DNA of 64,000 bases from Verrucomicrobia bacterium Tous-C9LFEB. GTDB lineage: Bacteria > Verrucomicrobiota > Verrucomicrobiia > Methylacidiphilales > UBA1321. The stretch covers positions 1-64,000 of the forward strand of contig NEUU01000015.1 of NCBI GenBank assembly GCA_002304345.1. The letters run 5' to 3'. Below the pieces are notes generated by a model. It was not told the origin of the DNA and did not search any database. It saw only the letters and a program-made list of their open reading frames with translations. Positions 9,652-18,574 of this stretch are shown here, one piece after another (within the stretch, counting starts at the first letter, position 1; every line of letters starts with the position of its first letter). The position numbers were made by a program, and so were the translations under genes.

Positions 9652-9870
9652 ATGGAAAATGTAGAAATTAAAGTTACGGAAATCAGGGATGTCTTCGAAT
9701 GTCTCGAAAAATTGAACGATTTCCTGCACCAGCCAGAAAACTACCGCTCTCCGGAACAGATAGAACGATTTATGCAAAGCGGGGCATATCAGAATCTTCG
9801 TCACCTCTACTACGATGTCGTATGGCAATGGCTGCCGCCAGAAGTTCAACGAGAATACGAGAACCGATAG
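9652..9870 (+). CDS. Small hypothetical protein (72 residues)
   Basis: An ATG frame encoding an acidic, probably helical protein (MENVEIKVTEIRDVFECLEKL), with an aromatic-rich patch HLYYDVVWQWLPPE near the end. The ribosome site is weak. Amino-acid use is coding-like and the same span on the minus strand looks less protein-like. I do not recognise it. It is the last gene before the left attachment repeat of the island, about 150 nt away. Confidence 0.5.
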   Translation: MENVEIKVTEIRDVFECLEKLNDFLHQPENYRSPEQIERFMQSGAYQNLRHLYYDVVWQWLPPEVQREYENR

Positions 9871-10020
9871 GATGCTGATCCTGTCCTCCCATCCCGACTT
9901 GACCTCCTGCCCGTCCCTGATACCCGTTGCCGGATGAAAACGACGAGGTTTCAGGAAAAAATGTTAGTACCAGACGTTAGTACTGAGGTGGTCGGAAAAC
10001 GTAACTCCTTGGAAACAAGG

Positions 10021-10048
10021 AATGGTGACCCCAACGGGATTCGAACCC
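10021..10048. repeat. Distal attachment site (copy of tRNA-Glu 3' end)
   Basis: These 28 bases match 23401-23428 at 27 positions; the only difference is T at 10026 against C at 23406. Bases 10027-10048 are an uninterrupted 22-base identity covering the acceptor and T-arm end of tRNA-Glu. Beyond the repeat the tRNA similarity stops at once, as expected for a site created by integrase-mediated crossover. Confidence 0.85.
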
Positions 10049-10166
10049 ACTTTGATGATAGCGTAGCACGTCGTAAAAACAGCGTATCTATTCGCAATCA
10101 AACATGTTAAGGAGCTTATCATGAAAAGTCAGGTTGGAGAAAAAACGCAAGATTATGCGGTTTTGA

Positions 10167-10186
10167 TGCCCGAAAATGTCCGAAGG
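10167..10186. repeat. Tandem 10-base repeat, candidate integrase arm site
   Basis: TGCCCGAAAA followed directly by TGTCCGAAGG. The same motif in tandem (TGTCCGAAAA twice) lies at 23327-23348 between the integrase and the other attachment site. Arm-type binding repeats near both attachment cores are usual for tyrosine integrases, so this is a candidate arm site. It also falls inside a 25-codon frame (10121-10198) that may be fortuitous. Confidence 0.45.
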
Positions 10187-10211
10187 ACGAATTCCTGATT
10201 AGAAGCCCCAT

Positions 10212-10571
10212 TCAAGGCTCGCCACCTGCCCAATAATAGCCAGCAGTTAGACCTGAGCGACCCACTTCAAAATGGCGCTTATCTTTAGCGAGAACAGATT
10301 TCAAGAGCCATCCCACATCCTTACCTGCTGCTTCGATAGCGTCATCATTCGCTTTTCCTAACGCGCAATGCTTTTTATAAAGCACGTAAAGAGGAGTGCC
10401 TTGCCAGTCAAAATTTTCGGCTCCAACCAAATCCCGTGCGGCAAATTGCTCCTTATGGCGGTTCTTAACCCAACAATAAACGGCTCCCTGCAAGAAAGCT
10501 TCAATAAGAGCCTTTTCATCATCAGTGATTCCCGAAACTTCACGGCATTCAGAAGGCGGTAGGAGACTCAT
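10212..10571 (-). CDS. Hypothetical protein (119 residues), island
   Basis: A soluble protein of 119 residues with an ATG start, starting MSLLPPSECREVSG and containing FLQGAVYCWVKNR and YVLYKKHCALGKAND. No signal peptide or membrane helix is visible. It lies at the left end of the island, just inside the attachment repeat and facing it. Its codon use is less GC-rich than that of the housekeeping genes. I do not recognise the family. An overlapping plus-strand frame at 10368-10562 is shorter and less protein-like. Confidence 0.55.
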   Translation of the reverse strand: MSLLPPSECREVSGITDDEKALIEAFLQGAVYCWVKNRHKEQFAARDLVGAENFDWQGTPLYVLYKKHCALGKANDDAIEAAGKDVGWLLKSVLAKDKRHFEVGRSGLTAGYYWAGGEP

Positions 10572-10704
10572 AGAGAGAATTTATGAGCTTCTTTAGCAGA
10601 TCAAAGCCATTTATCTGTACTTCTCATCAACTTAGCGAGCTTGAGGCGTCGTAATCACTAAAGTTGGATTTTCAAGAATGGAGCTTATTCACTCCACCTC
10701 AAAA

Positions 10705-11379
10705 CTATAGACTGCCAATGTCCGCAGTAGCCGATCTCACTCGCTTAGATGCCCCAATAACCGTCGTATAATCTTTCGTTCCCGTAAACCATATGAATCC
10801 TTCCCAGCTATCACCATCCACCAAACTGCTAGGAAGTCCCGTGACCCAAATGGGCTCGTCTAATTTTGTCCGTCGTTCTATAGTTCGCTTGCGAGTCTCT
10901 TCTCGGACTCTATCAGGGCGCAATGCTGTTGGATCAGGAACAGTGGCTTTTTCCACCACATCTTCTTGTTTCACTATGATGCATTTTGCTATGGCTCCAC
11001 TGGGAGTAATTTGGCTGATTTTCAATTCTACGCGGTAGGCTGCCTCTTTCAGTTTCTTTATCCGTTCTGCAGTTTCTAGTGCCTCCAAATTTGCCTGAGC
11101 TTGAGCTTTGCGCCTTGCTACCTGTTCAGTCGTGTATTTCTGCGCTACGTTTGGATCGAAATTGTATTTCTGCTGGATGTCCGTCGGAAGCTTCGAAAAA
11201 GGAATCTTTGCTGCACCATCACTATAAATGATGGTCAATCCATCCGGTTCAACCTTGGTAACAGTACAGGCGTTATAGGTGAGTCCGTCTGCAGTTTTTA
11301 GCTGATCGTAGGTGTCGGTGGAAGCGGCTTGCAGTACTCCGAAAGAAAGAATCCAAAGTCCAAAATAAACAATCTTCAC
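10705..11379 (-). CDS. Exported SHD1-like domain protein
   Basis: The GTG at 11379 is chosen because a GGAGGG ribosome site lies 9 nt before it and the product then starts with a clean signal peptide (VKIVYFGLWILSFGVLQAAS). An ATG 72 nt upstream would bury that peptide. Residues about 25-75 resemble the SLA1-homology/SH3-like module common in Verrucomicrobiota secreted proteins: DGLTYNACTVTKVEPDGLTI, then KIPFSKLP and QQKYNFDP. A helical basic segment (ARRKAQAQANLEALETAERIKKLKEA) and a beta-rich C-terminal part follow. The role is unknown. It is divergent from the XRE regulator at 11524, with a 144-nt shared control region. It suggests the island circulates within this phylum. Confidence 0.65.
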   Translation of the reverse strand: MKIVYFGLWILSFGVLQAASTDTYDQLKTADGLTYNACTVTKVEPDGLTIIYSDGAAKIPFSKLPTDIQQKYNFDPNVAQKYTTEQVARRKAQAQANLEALETAERIKKLKEAAYRVELKISQITPSGAIAKCIIVKQEDVVEKATVPDPTALRPDRVREETRKRTIERRTKLDEPIWVTGLPSSLVDGDSWEGFIWFTGTKDYTTVIGASKRVRSATADIGSL

Positions 11380-11465
11380 GTGTCTATTCCCTCCAATTTC
11401 TATTTGCATGTTAGCCGAAGGAAGAAATTTCATACAAGTAAAAACACACACTAATAGATCGTCAC

Positions 11466-11475
11466 ACCTATAGGT
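11466..11475. promoter_or_regulatory. Palindrome ACCTATAGGT, candidate operator
   Basis: A perfect 10-base palindrome with a TATA-like centre lies in the 144-nt gap between the divergent genes at 11379 (minus) and 11524 (plus, XRE regulator). Controller-protein boxes of restriction-modification systems are short palindromes of this general shape. Binding by the adjacent XRE protein is inferred from position only. Confidence 0.35.
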
Positions 11476-11523
11476 CGTGGAGAAGCTGTTTGTGAAGAGC
11501 TAAGAAAGGAAATTGCTTAGCTC

Positions 11524-11745
11524 GTGAAAACCACTCCTAATCCATCTATTCGCCTTGGCCGAAACGTAGCCAAACTGCGTCAGTCTCTAAATTTGACTCA
11601 AGAAGCGCTTGCGGAGAAGCTGGACGTCAGTACTCGGCACGTCCAAAGCATAGAGGGCGGGTTGAGAGTGCCATCGCTTGCGGTGTTTGTGCGTTTGAGG
11701 AAAGTGTTAGGATGCGAATGGAACGACCTGCTCCTAGGGCTTTGA
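11524..11745 (+). CDS. XRE/Cro-type helix-turn-helix regulator
   Basis: A 73-residue single-domain regulator starting at GTG 11524, with AAAGGA about 13 nt upstream. The HTH_3 fold spans residues 10-66: RLGRNVAKLRQSLNLTQEALAEKL, then STRHVQSIEGGLRVPS as the recognition region. It is small enough to be a controller (C) protein of a restriction system, which typically binds just upstream of its own gene and times nuclease expression after methylase. It precedes the Res-like gene by 125 nt on the same strand, supporting that role. Direct evidence is the HTH motif; the controller role is inferred. Confidence 0.8.
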   Translation: MKTTPNPSIRLGRNVAKLRQSLNLTQEALAEKLDVSTRHVQSIEGGLRVPSLAVFVRLRKVLGCEWNDLLLGL

Positions 11746-11870
11746 TGCCTTTTCCGCGCTTGTATTTGCAGAACACCGATTCATTGTTTTGGTGGGATAA
11801 ATAAGGCACTTACGTTCAAAAACGTATGGCACACCACATCAAAATGAGCCAAGCTCTCAACTGAAATACA

Positions 11871-14606
11871 ATGTCGCTCCACCCGGAATTTCCAATTTCA
11901 CCCTACGCGCCGCTCGTCCCGGAGCAGCGCTGGTTTCCCGCTGACGAAGCTCTCCGTAGCACGGCCTACGAGAAGTTGCTACCGCCTCTCGTCGCCAAGG
12001 TGCGCAAGGAAGTTCAAACATGGCGTGACAGTGGGTACTTGGGAGCGTCTGTAACCTCTGTTGCCTTGCTTCGTCATTGGTTTGAGAGCGAGCATTTGGT
12101 CGAGAATGCCGATGGGTCTCTTTCGACTTTCCGGTATTACTTCGCCCAGCGCGAAGCGGTAGAAACGGTCATCTGGTTGTACGAAGTGCGCCGCGCCCGC
12201 GACAAATATGACCTCCTTCGCTTCGACGCCTCCGGTGCGGTATCCAGTGGCATGTTCCCAGAGGATTGGCCGCGTTACGTCCTGAAAATGGCAACCGGTG
12301 CGGGCAAAACTAAAGTCCTCTCGCTTCTCATTGCATGGAGCTTCTTCCACAAACTCTACGAAGCCGACTCCGCCCTTTCACGAAACTTCCTCGTCATCGC
12401 GCCCAACATCATTGTGCTCGACCGTCTTCGTGCCGACTTCGATGGCCTCAAAATCTTCTTCAATGACCCCATCCTCCCGCAGAATGGCCACGATGGGCGT
12501 AACTGGCGTGACGACTTCCAGCTCACCCTCCACATACAGGACGACGTTCGCATCATCCGTGACACTGGAAACTTCTTTCTCACCAACATCCACCGCGTAT
12601 TCCTTGGCGAGATTCGCGACCCGTCGCTCGAAGACGAAGACCTCCGGGATTACTTCCTTGCCCCGTTCGGCGCAAAACCTGCCGGGAAAACAACAGACAG
12701 CAAAACCGACCTTGGCGAAATCGTTCGAGAAATTGAGGAGCTTGCCGTCTTCAACGACGAGGCGCACCACATCCACGACAGCCGCATGGCATGGTTTAAA
12801 TCCATTCAGGACATCCACCACAAGATGGTCCAGAAAGACCACCGTCTAGCATTGCAGGTTGACGTGACCGCCACCCCCCGCCACGACAACGGCGCGATCT
12901 TCGTACAGACCGTATCCGACTACCCACTAGTAGAGGCCATCCACCAGAACGTCGTCAAACACCCCGTTCTGCCTGACGCCGCCAGCCGTGCGAAGCTCCA
13001 CGATAAAACCACTGCCATTTTCACCGAAAAATACGAAGACTACCTCAAACTCGGTATCGAGGAATGGAAGAAAAGCGAAACCGAACACAAGGCGCTCGGC
13101 AAAAAAGCTGTTCTATTTGTCATGGTCGACGACACCCGCAACTGCGATGACGTCGGTGCGTATCTTGAAAAAATCTGCCCGGAATTGCAGGGGGCAGTTC
13201 TCGTCATCCACACCAAAAACAACGGCGAAATCTCCGAAGCGGCTTCCGGTAAAAACAAAGAGGAACTCGAAAAGCTCCGCAAGGAAGCCAACGAGATCGA
13301 CACTTTAAAATCGCCACACAAGGCCATCGTCTCCGTCCTCATGCTCAAGGAAGGTTGGGATGTACGCAACGTCACCACCATCGTGGGCCTCCGTGCGTAT
13401 GCCGCGAAGAGTGACATTCTACCCGAGCAAACTCTCGGGCGCGGCTTACGTCGCATGTACTTTGGCACCGATACGAGGGAAACCGTTTCCGTCATGGGAA
13501 CCCCTGCATTCATGGAATTCGTTGAATCCATCCAGAGTGAAGGCGTCAGCTTTGAACATGTCCCGATGGGCATTGGAACCACACGTAAAGACTCCCTCAT
13601 TGTCGAAGTCGAAACCGACCGCGACGACAAGAATCTCGACGACCTCGACATCAAGCTCCCACGGTTGACCCGTCGCTACTATCGCGAATTCCTCAATCTC
13701 GAGGCTCTTAATCCCGCAGCCCTAAATAACACCAAGCTTCCTCTCAAGCCATTTTCCCCGGAGGAAACTCGCGAGATCGTTTTCAAGACGATGCTCGATT
13801 CCGAAATCCACCACACCATCCAACTCGATGGCTCCGGCCCTGCCGATTACCGTTCTGTTGTCGCTTTCTTCGCTCGGCAATTGCTCAAAGACCTACGCCT
13901 TGTCGGTGGTTATGAGGTGCTTTACCCCAAGGTGCGCGACTTCATCCGCGCTCATCTCTTCACCGCGCCCGTCAATCTTGAAGACCCTGTCGTGCTCCGC
14001 AATCTCTCCGAACCGGAAGCGGGAAAGGTGATCTACGATTCCTTCAAAACTTCCATCAACGCTCTCACCATTCAAGACACCGGCTCATACGAAGACGGCG
14101 GCAAAACCGAGATCGAGGGTTTCATCGCCCTTACCAACACACGCCCCTTCCGCACCGAGCACCGCCAATTTCTTAATCCAAAAAAATCAGTCTTCAACAA
14201 GGTGGTAGGGGAACCCAACTCCGACGGGTTTGAACTCCGTTTTGCCTCATTTTTGGATGACGCGAAGGACGTACAGGCATTCGCCAAAAACTATCTCGCC
14301 ATCGGCTTTAAGCTCGACTACGTGAAGGCAGACGGAGATTTGTCAAACTACACTCCCGACTTCATTGTCCGCACCAGCGATGATAAAATCTGGATTGTAG
14401 AAACCAAGGGGCGCGAAGAAATCGACCTCCCGCAGAAGATGTCCCGGCTCAAACAATGGTGCGCCGACGCCACCAGCGCCAGCGTCACTGAGGACGGTGT
14501 AGTCTATGGCTTTGTCTACGTTGACGAGGAGGGTTTTGATAAATTCAAACCCAAGACATTCACCAGCCTTGCCGCCAGCTTTACAGAGTTTCAATCCGAA
14601 TCATGA
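11871..14606 (+). CDS. Type III restriction Res-like helicase-nuclease
   Basis: A 911-residue SF2 helicase with Walker A ATGAGKT (141-147), DEAH box in VFNDEAHH (296-299), motif III TATPR (333-337), and a motif V/VI region (LKEGWDVRNVTTIVGLR then QTLGRGLRRM) near 495-530. The C-terminal part (about 845-875) has YTPDFIVR followed by IVETKGREE, a PD-(D/E)xK nuclease signature. This order is that of type III restriction subunits of the DEAD/DEAH family. It would translocate on DNA and cut with the Mod subunit encoded at 16210. Usual type III order is mod then res; here res comes first, with an ATPase gene in between. Its stop overlaps the next start (ATGA). No truncation is visible. Confidence 0.88.
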   Translation: MSLHPEFPISPYAPLVPEQRWFPADEALRSTAYEKLLPPLVAKVRKEVQTWRDSGYLGASVTSVALLRHWFESEHLVENADGSLSTFRYYFAQREAVETVIWLYEVRRARDKYDLLRFDASGAVSSGMFPEDWPRYVLKMATGAGKTKVLSLLIAWSFFHKLYEADSALSRNFLVIAPNIIVLDRLRADFDGLKIFFNDPILPQNGHDGRNWRDDFQLTLHIQDDVRIIRDTGNFFLTNIHRVFLGEIRDPSLEDEDLRDYFLAPFGAKPAGKTTDSKTDLGEIVREIEELAVFNDEAHHIHDSRMAWFKSIQDIHHKMVQKDHRLALQVDVTATPRHDNGAIFVQTVSDYPLVEAIHQNVVKHPVLPDAASRAKLHDKTTAIFTEKYEDYLKLGIEEWKKSETEHKALGKKAVLFVMVDDTRNCDDVGAYLEKICPELQGAVLVIHTKNNGEISEAASGKNKEELEKLRKEANEIDTLKSPHKAIVSVLMLKEGWDVRNVTTIVGLRAYAAKSDILPEQTLGRGLRRMYFGTDTRETVSVMGTPAFMEFVESIQSEGVSFEHVPMGIGTTRKDSLIVEVETDRDDKNLDDLDIKLPRLTRRYYREFLNLEALNPAALNNTKLPLKPFSPEETREIVFKTMLDSEIHHTIQLDGSGPADYRSVVAFFARQLLKDLRLVGGYEVLYPKVRDFIRAHLFTAPVNLEDPVVLRNLSEPEAGKVIYDSFKTSINALTIQDTGSYEDGGKTEIEGFIALTNTRPFRTEHRQFLNPKKSVFNKVVGEPNSDGFELRFASFLDDAKDVQAFAKNYLAIGFKLDYVKADGDLSNYTPDFIVRTSDDKIWIVETKGREEIDLPQKMSRLKQWCADATSASVTEDGVVYGFVYVDEEGFDKFKPKTFTSLAASFTEFQSES

Positions 14607-16069
14607 GCGCCAACCCCACACCAGAATACTTGAAAGGACTTGTCGACGAGCTGCGTAAGCTGCCCGCCGAAACTGGCTGGGTGGAGTTCAAGGAGAACAA
14701 CTCCGACCCCGAGGCTATTGGAGAATACCTCTCCGCCCTCAGCAACACCGCCGCCCTTGCGGATAAAACTAACGCCTATCTCGTCTGGGGCATTAAAGAC
14801 GGGACTCATGAAGTAACGGGAACCACCTTCAAACCTTTTGCCGCTAAGAAAGGTAACGAAAACTTGGAAAGCTGGCTTAGCCACTCAATCGAACCCCGCC
14901 TCCATTTCAATTTCTACGAACTCGAATACGAAACCAAGCCCATCGTCATTCTCGAAATTCCCCGCGCCCACGGTCGCCCCGTTCAATTTCACGGCACTGA
15001 ATTCATCCGGGTTAGTTCCTACTGCAAAAAGCTTAAAGACTTTTCAGAACAGGAAAGAGACCTCTGGCGGACGTTCGACACTACCTCCTTCGAGGAGGGA
15101 GTTGCCGCTCCTCATGCTGACACCGCCACGGTACTCTCCCTATTGGATTATCCAGCATACTTTGACCTACTTGAACAAACCCTCCCGGAAGACCGTGCGA
15201 AAATCCTGAGCCGTCTGGAAGAAGACAGGCTCATCGTCAAAGACACCGCCGGTAAGTGGAATATCACCAATCTGGGGGCAATCCTATTTGCCCGTGACCT
15301 GAAAGAATTCAAAGCTCTGGCCAGAAAAGCCGTGCGTATCGTCGTATACGATGGCCGCAACCGCCTCAAAACCCTCCGCGAGCAAACGAGCCCGCGTGGC
15401 TATGCGGCTGGTTTTGAGCGGCTCATCGAACTCGTCAATGCGCTTCTCCCTCGCACCGAGGAAATCGGCCAAGCCCGCCGCCGCGAAGTCCCGCTTTACC
15501 CGGAGCTGGCCATCCGCGAACTCATCCCCAACGCTCTCATCCACCAAGATTTTTCCGTCTCCGGTAGTGGCCCGATGATCGAGATTTTTTCCGACCGCAT
15601 GGAGATTACAAATCCCGGTCTGCCTCTTGTCAAAACCGAACGTTTCCTCGATAGCCCGCCTCGTTCCCGTAACGAAGATTTGGCTTCCCTGATGCGCCGC
15701 TTCGGCATCTGCGAAGAACGCGGCAGCGGTGTGGATAAGGTGGTGGCCGAGATTGAAAAAAACCAACTACCCGCCCCCTTGTTTGAAACCTCGGAAGGCT
15801 TCACCCGCGCAATCCTCTTCACCCACCGTCCCCTCCGCGACATGAGCAGCGCCGACCGCGCCCGCGCTTGCTACCTCCACGCCTGCCTCCGCTATGTTGA
15901 GCGGCAGCCCATGACCAATTTGAGCCTCCGCACACGCCTCGCCATCTCTGAGCCAAACAAAGCGATGGCCTCCCGTATCATCGCAGACACCGTCAAAGAG
16001 GGGCTCATCAAACCCGAAGATCCAACCCAAGGTAAGAAATATGCCAAGTACATCCCGTTCTGGGCTTAA
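14603..16069 (+). CDS. AlbA_2 (Schlafen-type) DNA-binding, GHKL-like ATP-binding protein
   Basis: A 488-residue protein overlapping the Res gene by four bases (ATGA), so translationally coupled. Residues 10-135 match the AlbA_2/Schlafen nucleic-acid-binding domain: GWVEFKENNSDPEAIGEYLSALSN, then YLVWGIKDGTHEVTGT. Residues about 290-400 carry a GHKL-like ATP-binding block, with RELIPNALIHQDFS for the N box and CEERGSGVDKV for a glycine loop. The last 60 residues form a winged-helix-like end (SLRTRLAISEPNKAMASRII). By family such proteins are called ATP-dependent transcriptional regulators or helicase-related accessory proteins, and their biochemical role is mostly unknown. Position between res and mod suggests it is a functional part of this restriction system, either regulator or third subunit. 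Confidence 0.8.
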   Translation: MSANPTPEYLKGLVDELRKLPAETGWVEFKENNSDPEAIGEYLSALSNTAALADKTNAYLVWGIKDGTHEVTGTTFKPFAAKKGNENLESWLSHSIEPRLHFNFYELEYETKPIVILEIPRAHGRPVQFHGTEFIRVSSYCKKLKDFSEQERDLWRTFDTTSFEEGVAAPHADTATVLSLLDYPAYFDLLEQTLPEDRAKILSRLEEDRLIVKDTAGKWNITNLGAILFARDLKEFKALARKAVRIVVYDGRNRLKTLREQTSPRGYAAGFERLIELVNALLPRTEEIGQARRREVPLYPELAIRELIPNALIHQDFSVSGSGPMIEIFSDRMEITNPGLPLVKTERFLDSPPRSRNEDLASLMRRFGICEERGSGVDKVVAEIEKNQLPAPLFETSEGFTRAILFTHRPLRDMSSADRARACYLHACLRYVERQPMTNLSLRTRLAISEPNKAMASRIIADTVKEGLIKPEDPTQGKKYAKYIPFWA

Positions 16070-16112
16070 CCCGGATTCTTTATTGATTGGCAAACCCGGT
16101 TTTGAACCTCAG

Positions 16113-16196
16113 AAAGCTGCAGCTTTAAAGGTGCTGTTAACAATCAACCACTTACAGGACTTTTTAGGTCACATTCTTAATTGACGGTTAATTGAC
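16113..16196. promoter_or_regulatory. Palindrome and direct repeats upstream of mod
   Basis: The 140-nt gap before mod has a perfect 14-base palindrome, AAAGCTGCAGCTTT (16113-16126). It also has two direct copies of TTAATTGAC 11 bases apart (16177-16185 and 16188-16196), placing both on one face of the helix just before the start codon. This suggests separate, regulated expression of mod. The regulator is unknown; the XRE protein at 11524 is a candidate. Confidence 0.35.
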
Positions 16197-16209
16197 TGGA
16201 AACATCTTT

Positions 16210-18549
16210 ATGGCTCGCCCCGATTCCGAAAAGTACGAACTGACAGACGCAGAGAAGCGCGACCTCATCAAGCTCATTGAGCTGGGGAAACCGCTCCCCG
16301 AGAAATACCGCTTCCTTCTCTTCGAGGATAAGCGCGAAGTCGAACTCGTCTGGAACGGCAAAACCCGAGAAGTCTGCACCGCCATCCTCCCCTTTCAAAC
16401 CCTCGAACACATCGACGAACCCCGGAAAGAAAAACGGGAGGAAGATGAACTCGGCCTCGACATCGGCGGGCGTCAGATCAAAGGGTGGACAAACAAACTC
16501 ATCTGGGGGGATAACAAGCTCATCCTTGCTTCTCTGAAGGCTGGTGCGCTTCGCCGCCAGATTGAAGACGCTGGCGGTCTCAAGCTCATCTACATTGACC
16601 CCCCCTTTGACGTCGGCGCTGATTTCAGCATGGACATTGAGATCGGTGGGGAAACCTTCCACAAGGAACCCAATCTCCTTGAACAAATCGCTTACCGCGA
16701 CACATGGGGGAGGGGTGCAGACTCATTCATCTCCATGATCTATGAGCGGCTCATACTCATGCGCGATTTGATGCACGAAGAAGGCAGTATCTACGTGCAT
16801 TGTGACTACCGAGTAAGCAGCTATATGAGCCAGATTCTTGCCGAAGTGTTTGGTTTCGATAACTTACGAAATGAAATTGTTTGGAAGCGTCGGGTAGGAA
16901 CGAGCAGTTCTGTCCACGAGTCAAACCGATTTGGAATTTGTACGGACTCAATCCTTTTTGCCGCAAAGTCTGAGATCACGCAGCTAAACGTGCAGTACAA
17001 TTTAGGCTCTCCAGAGTATCAAGAATACATCGAAACCAGATTCACTTCGATCGACGAAAACGGTCGAAGGTACCAGCCCACAAGCCTCGTTAATCCTGGG
17101 TATCGTCCGAATCTCATTTACGATTACAAGGGATATAAATCCCCGCCAAATGGGTGGATGATCTCGAAAGAAAAAATGGAACAGTGGGATCGTGAGGGAC
17201 GGTTGCATTTTCCTGAAGATAAGAACTCTCGAATTAGAAGGAAGAGTTTTGCTGACGAATTGAAGGGAATGCCCATCCAAAATCTTTGGACTGATATATC
17301 TGAGATAAACTCACAGGCAGCGGAACGAATGGATTACCCCACTCAAAAACCCGAAAGTCTTTTGGAGCGAATAATTCAGGCTAGTAGTAACGAAGGTGAC
17401 TTAGTTGCGGACTTTTTCTGTGGTAGCGGGACGACTGCTGCGGTAGCTGAGAAGCTGGGACGTAAATGGCTTTCCACCGACCTTGGTAAGTTTGGTATCC
17501 ACACCACCCGTAAGCGATTGATTCAGAGGCAACGCGAATTAAAAGCCAATGGGAAGCCCTTCCGCGCCTTCGAGGTGCTTAATCTTGGTCGCTATGAGCG
17601 TCAGGCTTACCTCAATGTCTCGGGTCGACTCACTGGCAAGAAGAAGGAGCAAGCCCTCGCCCGCAAGGAGCAGGAATTCCGCGACTTGATCCTCCGTGCT
17701 TACCGTTCTGAGCCGTTGCCCGATACTACTTTCTTCCACGGCAAGAACGGTGGGCGGCTTGTTGTCGTCGGCCCGATCAACCTGCCGGTGGGGCGGTTGT
17801 TTGTAGAGGAGGTCATCACTGAGTGCCGTAAGCGTGGGGCGTCCCGTGTCGATGTGTTGGCGTTCGAGTTTGAGATGGGGTTGTTCCCCGCCGTCCTCGA
17901 GGAAGCCAAGCAAAAGGGCATTGACCTTGCTCCCAAAACCATCCCGCCAGAAGTCTTCGACAAACGCGCCGTCGACAAGGGGCAGGTGCGTTTCCACGAT
18001 GTGGCCTACGTCGAAGCCACCCCGCGCTACGACAAGAAAAACCCGCTTGCCTTGGCCGTCGAATTGACCGATTTCTCCGTCTATTACTCCCAAGGATTGG
18101 CCGACACCATCGCCGCCGACATGAAGGAAGGTAAAAGTGAAGTCGTCTGCGACGCAGGCAAGCTCATCAAGTTAAACAAGGACAAAGAGGGAATCATCAC
18201 CCGCGACGTCCTCACCAAAAAATGGACAGACTGGGTCGATTACTGGGCAGTTGATTTCGATTACGAGAGCCGCAAAGAAATCATCAAAGTTGCCAAAAAC
18301 CTCGGCGTGGAAGGGGCATTGCCCGGCACCGCTACCGCAGGCGAGTTCCTCGACTTCGAGGAACGCTGGACAGGCGCATATATCTTCGAGAACGAATGGC
18401 AGAGCTTCCGCACCCGCCAAAACCGCGAACTCGAACTCAAATCCGCTCTCCACACCTATCCCAAACCGGGGCGCTACGTCGTCGCCGTCAAAGTCATCGA
18501 CATCTTCGGCAACGATACCATGTCCCTCGTCCCTATCAATGTGGGGTGA
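16210..18549 (+). CDS. Type III (beta-class) adenine-specific DNA methyltransferase, Mod-like
   Basis: A 779-residue methyltransferase with catalytic motif IV LIYIDPPFD at about 127-134 preceding the S-adenosylmethionine motif DFFCGSGTTAAVAEKLG at about 400. That order marks beta-class N6-adenine methylases, to which type III Mod subunits belong. A target-recognition segment lies between the two motifs (about 210-390). The C-terminal 350 residues are unlike short stand-alone methylases and may contact Res. The ATG at 16210 is chosen over a TTG at 16192. The middle of the gene (about 16810-17420) is more AT-rich than its ends, as expected if the recognition domain was exchanged. With Res it should form a methylation-guided restriction complex. 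Confidence 0.87.
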   Translation: MARPDSEKYELTDAEKRDLIKLIELGKPLPEKYRFLLFEDKREVELVWNGKTREVCTAILPFQTLEHIDEPRKEKREEDELGLDIGGRQIKGWTNKLIWGDNKLILASLKAGALRRQIEDAGGLKLIYIDPPFDVGADFSMDIEIGGETFHKEPNLLEQIAYRDTWGRGADSFISMIYERLILMRDLMHEEGSIYVHCDYRVSSYMSQILAEVFGFDNLRNEIVWKRRVGTSSSVHESNRFGICTDSILFAAKSEITQLNVQYNLGSPEYQEYIETRFTSIDENGRRYQPTSLVNPGYRPNLIYDYKGYKSPPNGWMISKEKMEQWDREGRLHFPEDKNSRIRRKSFADELKGMPIQNLWTDISEINSQAAERMDYPTQKPESLLERIIQASSNEGDLVADFFCGSGTTAAVAEKLGRKWLSTDLGKFGIHTTRKRLIQRQRELKANGKPFRAFEVLNLGRYERQAYLNVSGRLTGKKKEQALARKEQEFRDLILRAYRSEPLPDTTFFHGKNGGRLVVVGPINLPVGRLFVEEVITECRKRGASRVDVLAFEFEMGLFPAVLEEAKQKGIDLAPKTIPPEVFDKRAVDKGQVRFHDVAYVEATPRYDKKNPLALAVELTDFSVYYSQGLADTIAADMKEGKSEVVCDAGKLIKLNKDKEGIITRDVLTKKWTDWVDYWAVDFDYESRKEIIKVAKNLGVEGALPGTATAGEFLDFEERWTGAYIFENEWQSFRTRQNRELELKSALHTYPKPGRYVVAVKVIDIFGNDTMSLVPINVG

Positions 18550-18574
18550 ACCGCTAAAACAGAAAGGACTGAAT

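Noticed and set aside
10121..10198. 25-codon frame with a good ribosome site (AAGGAG)
   Set aside because: It is very short and overlaps the attachment-arm-like repeats. It could be a leader peptide, but nothing beyond the ribosome site supports it.
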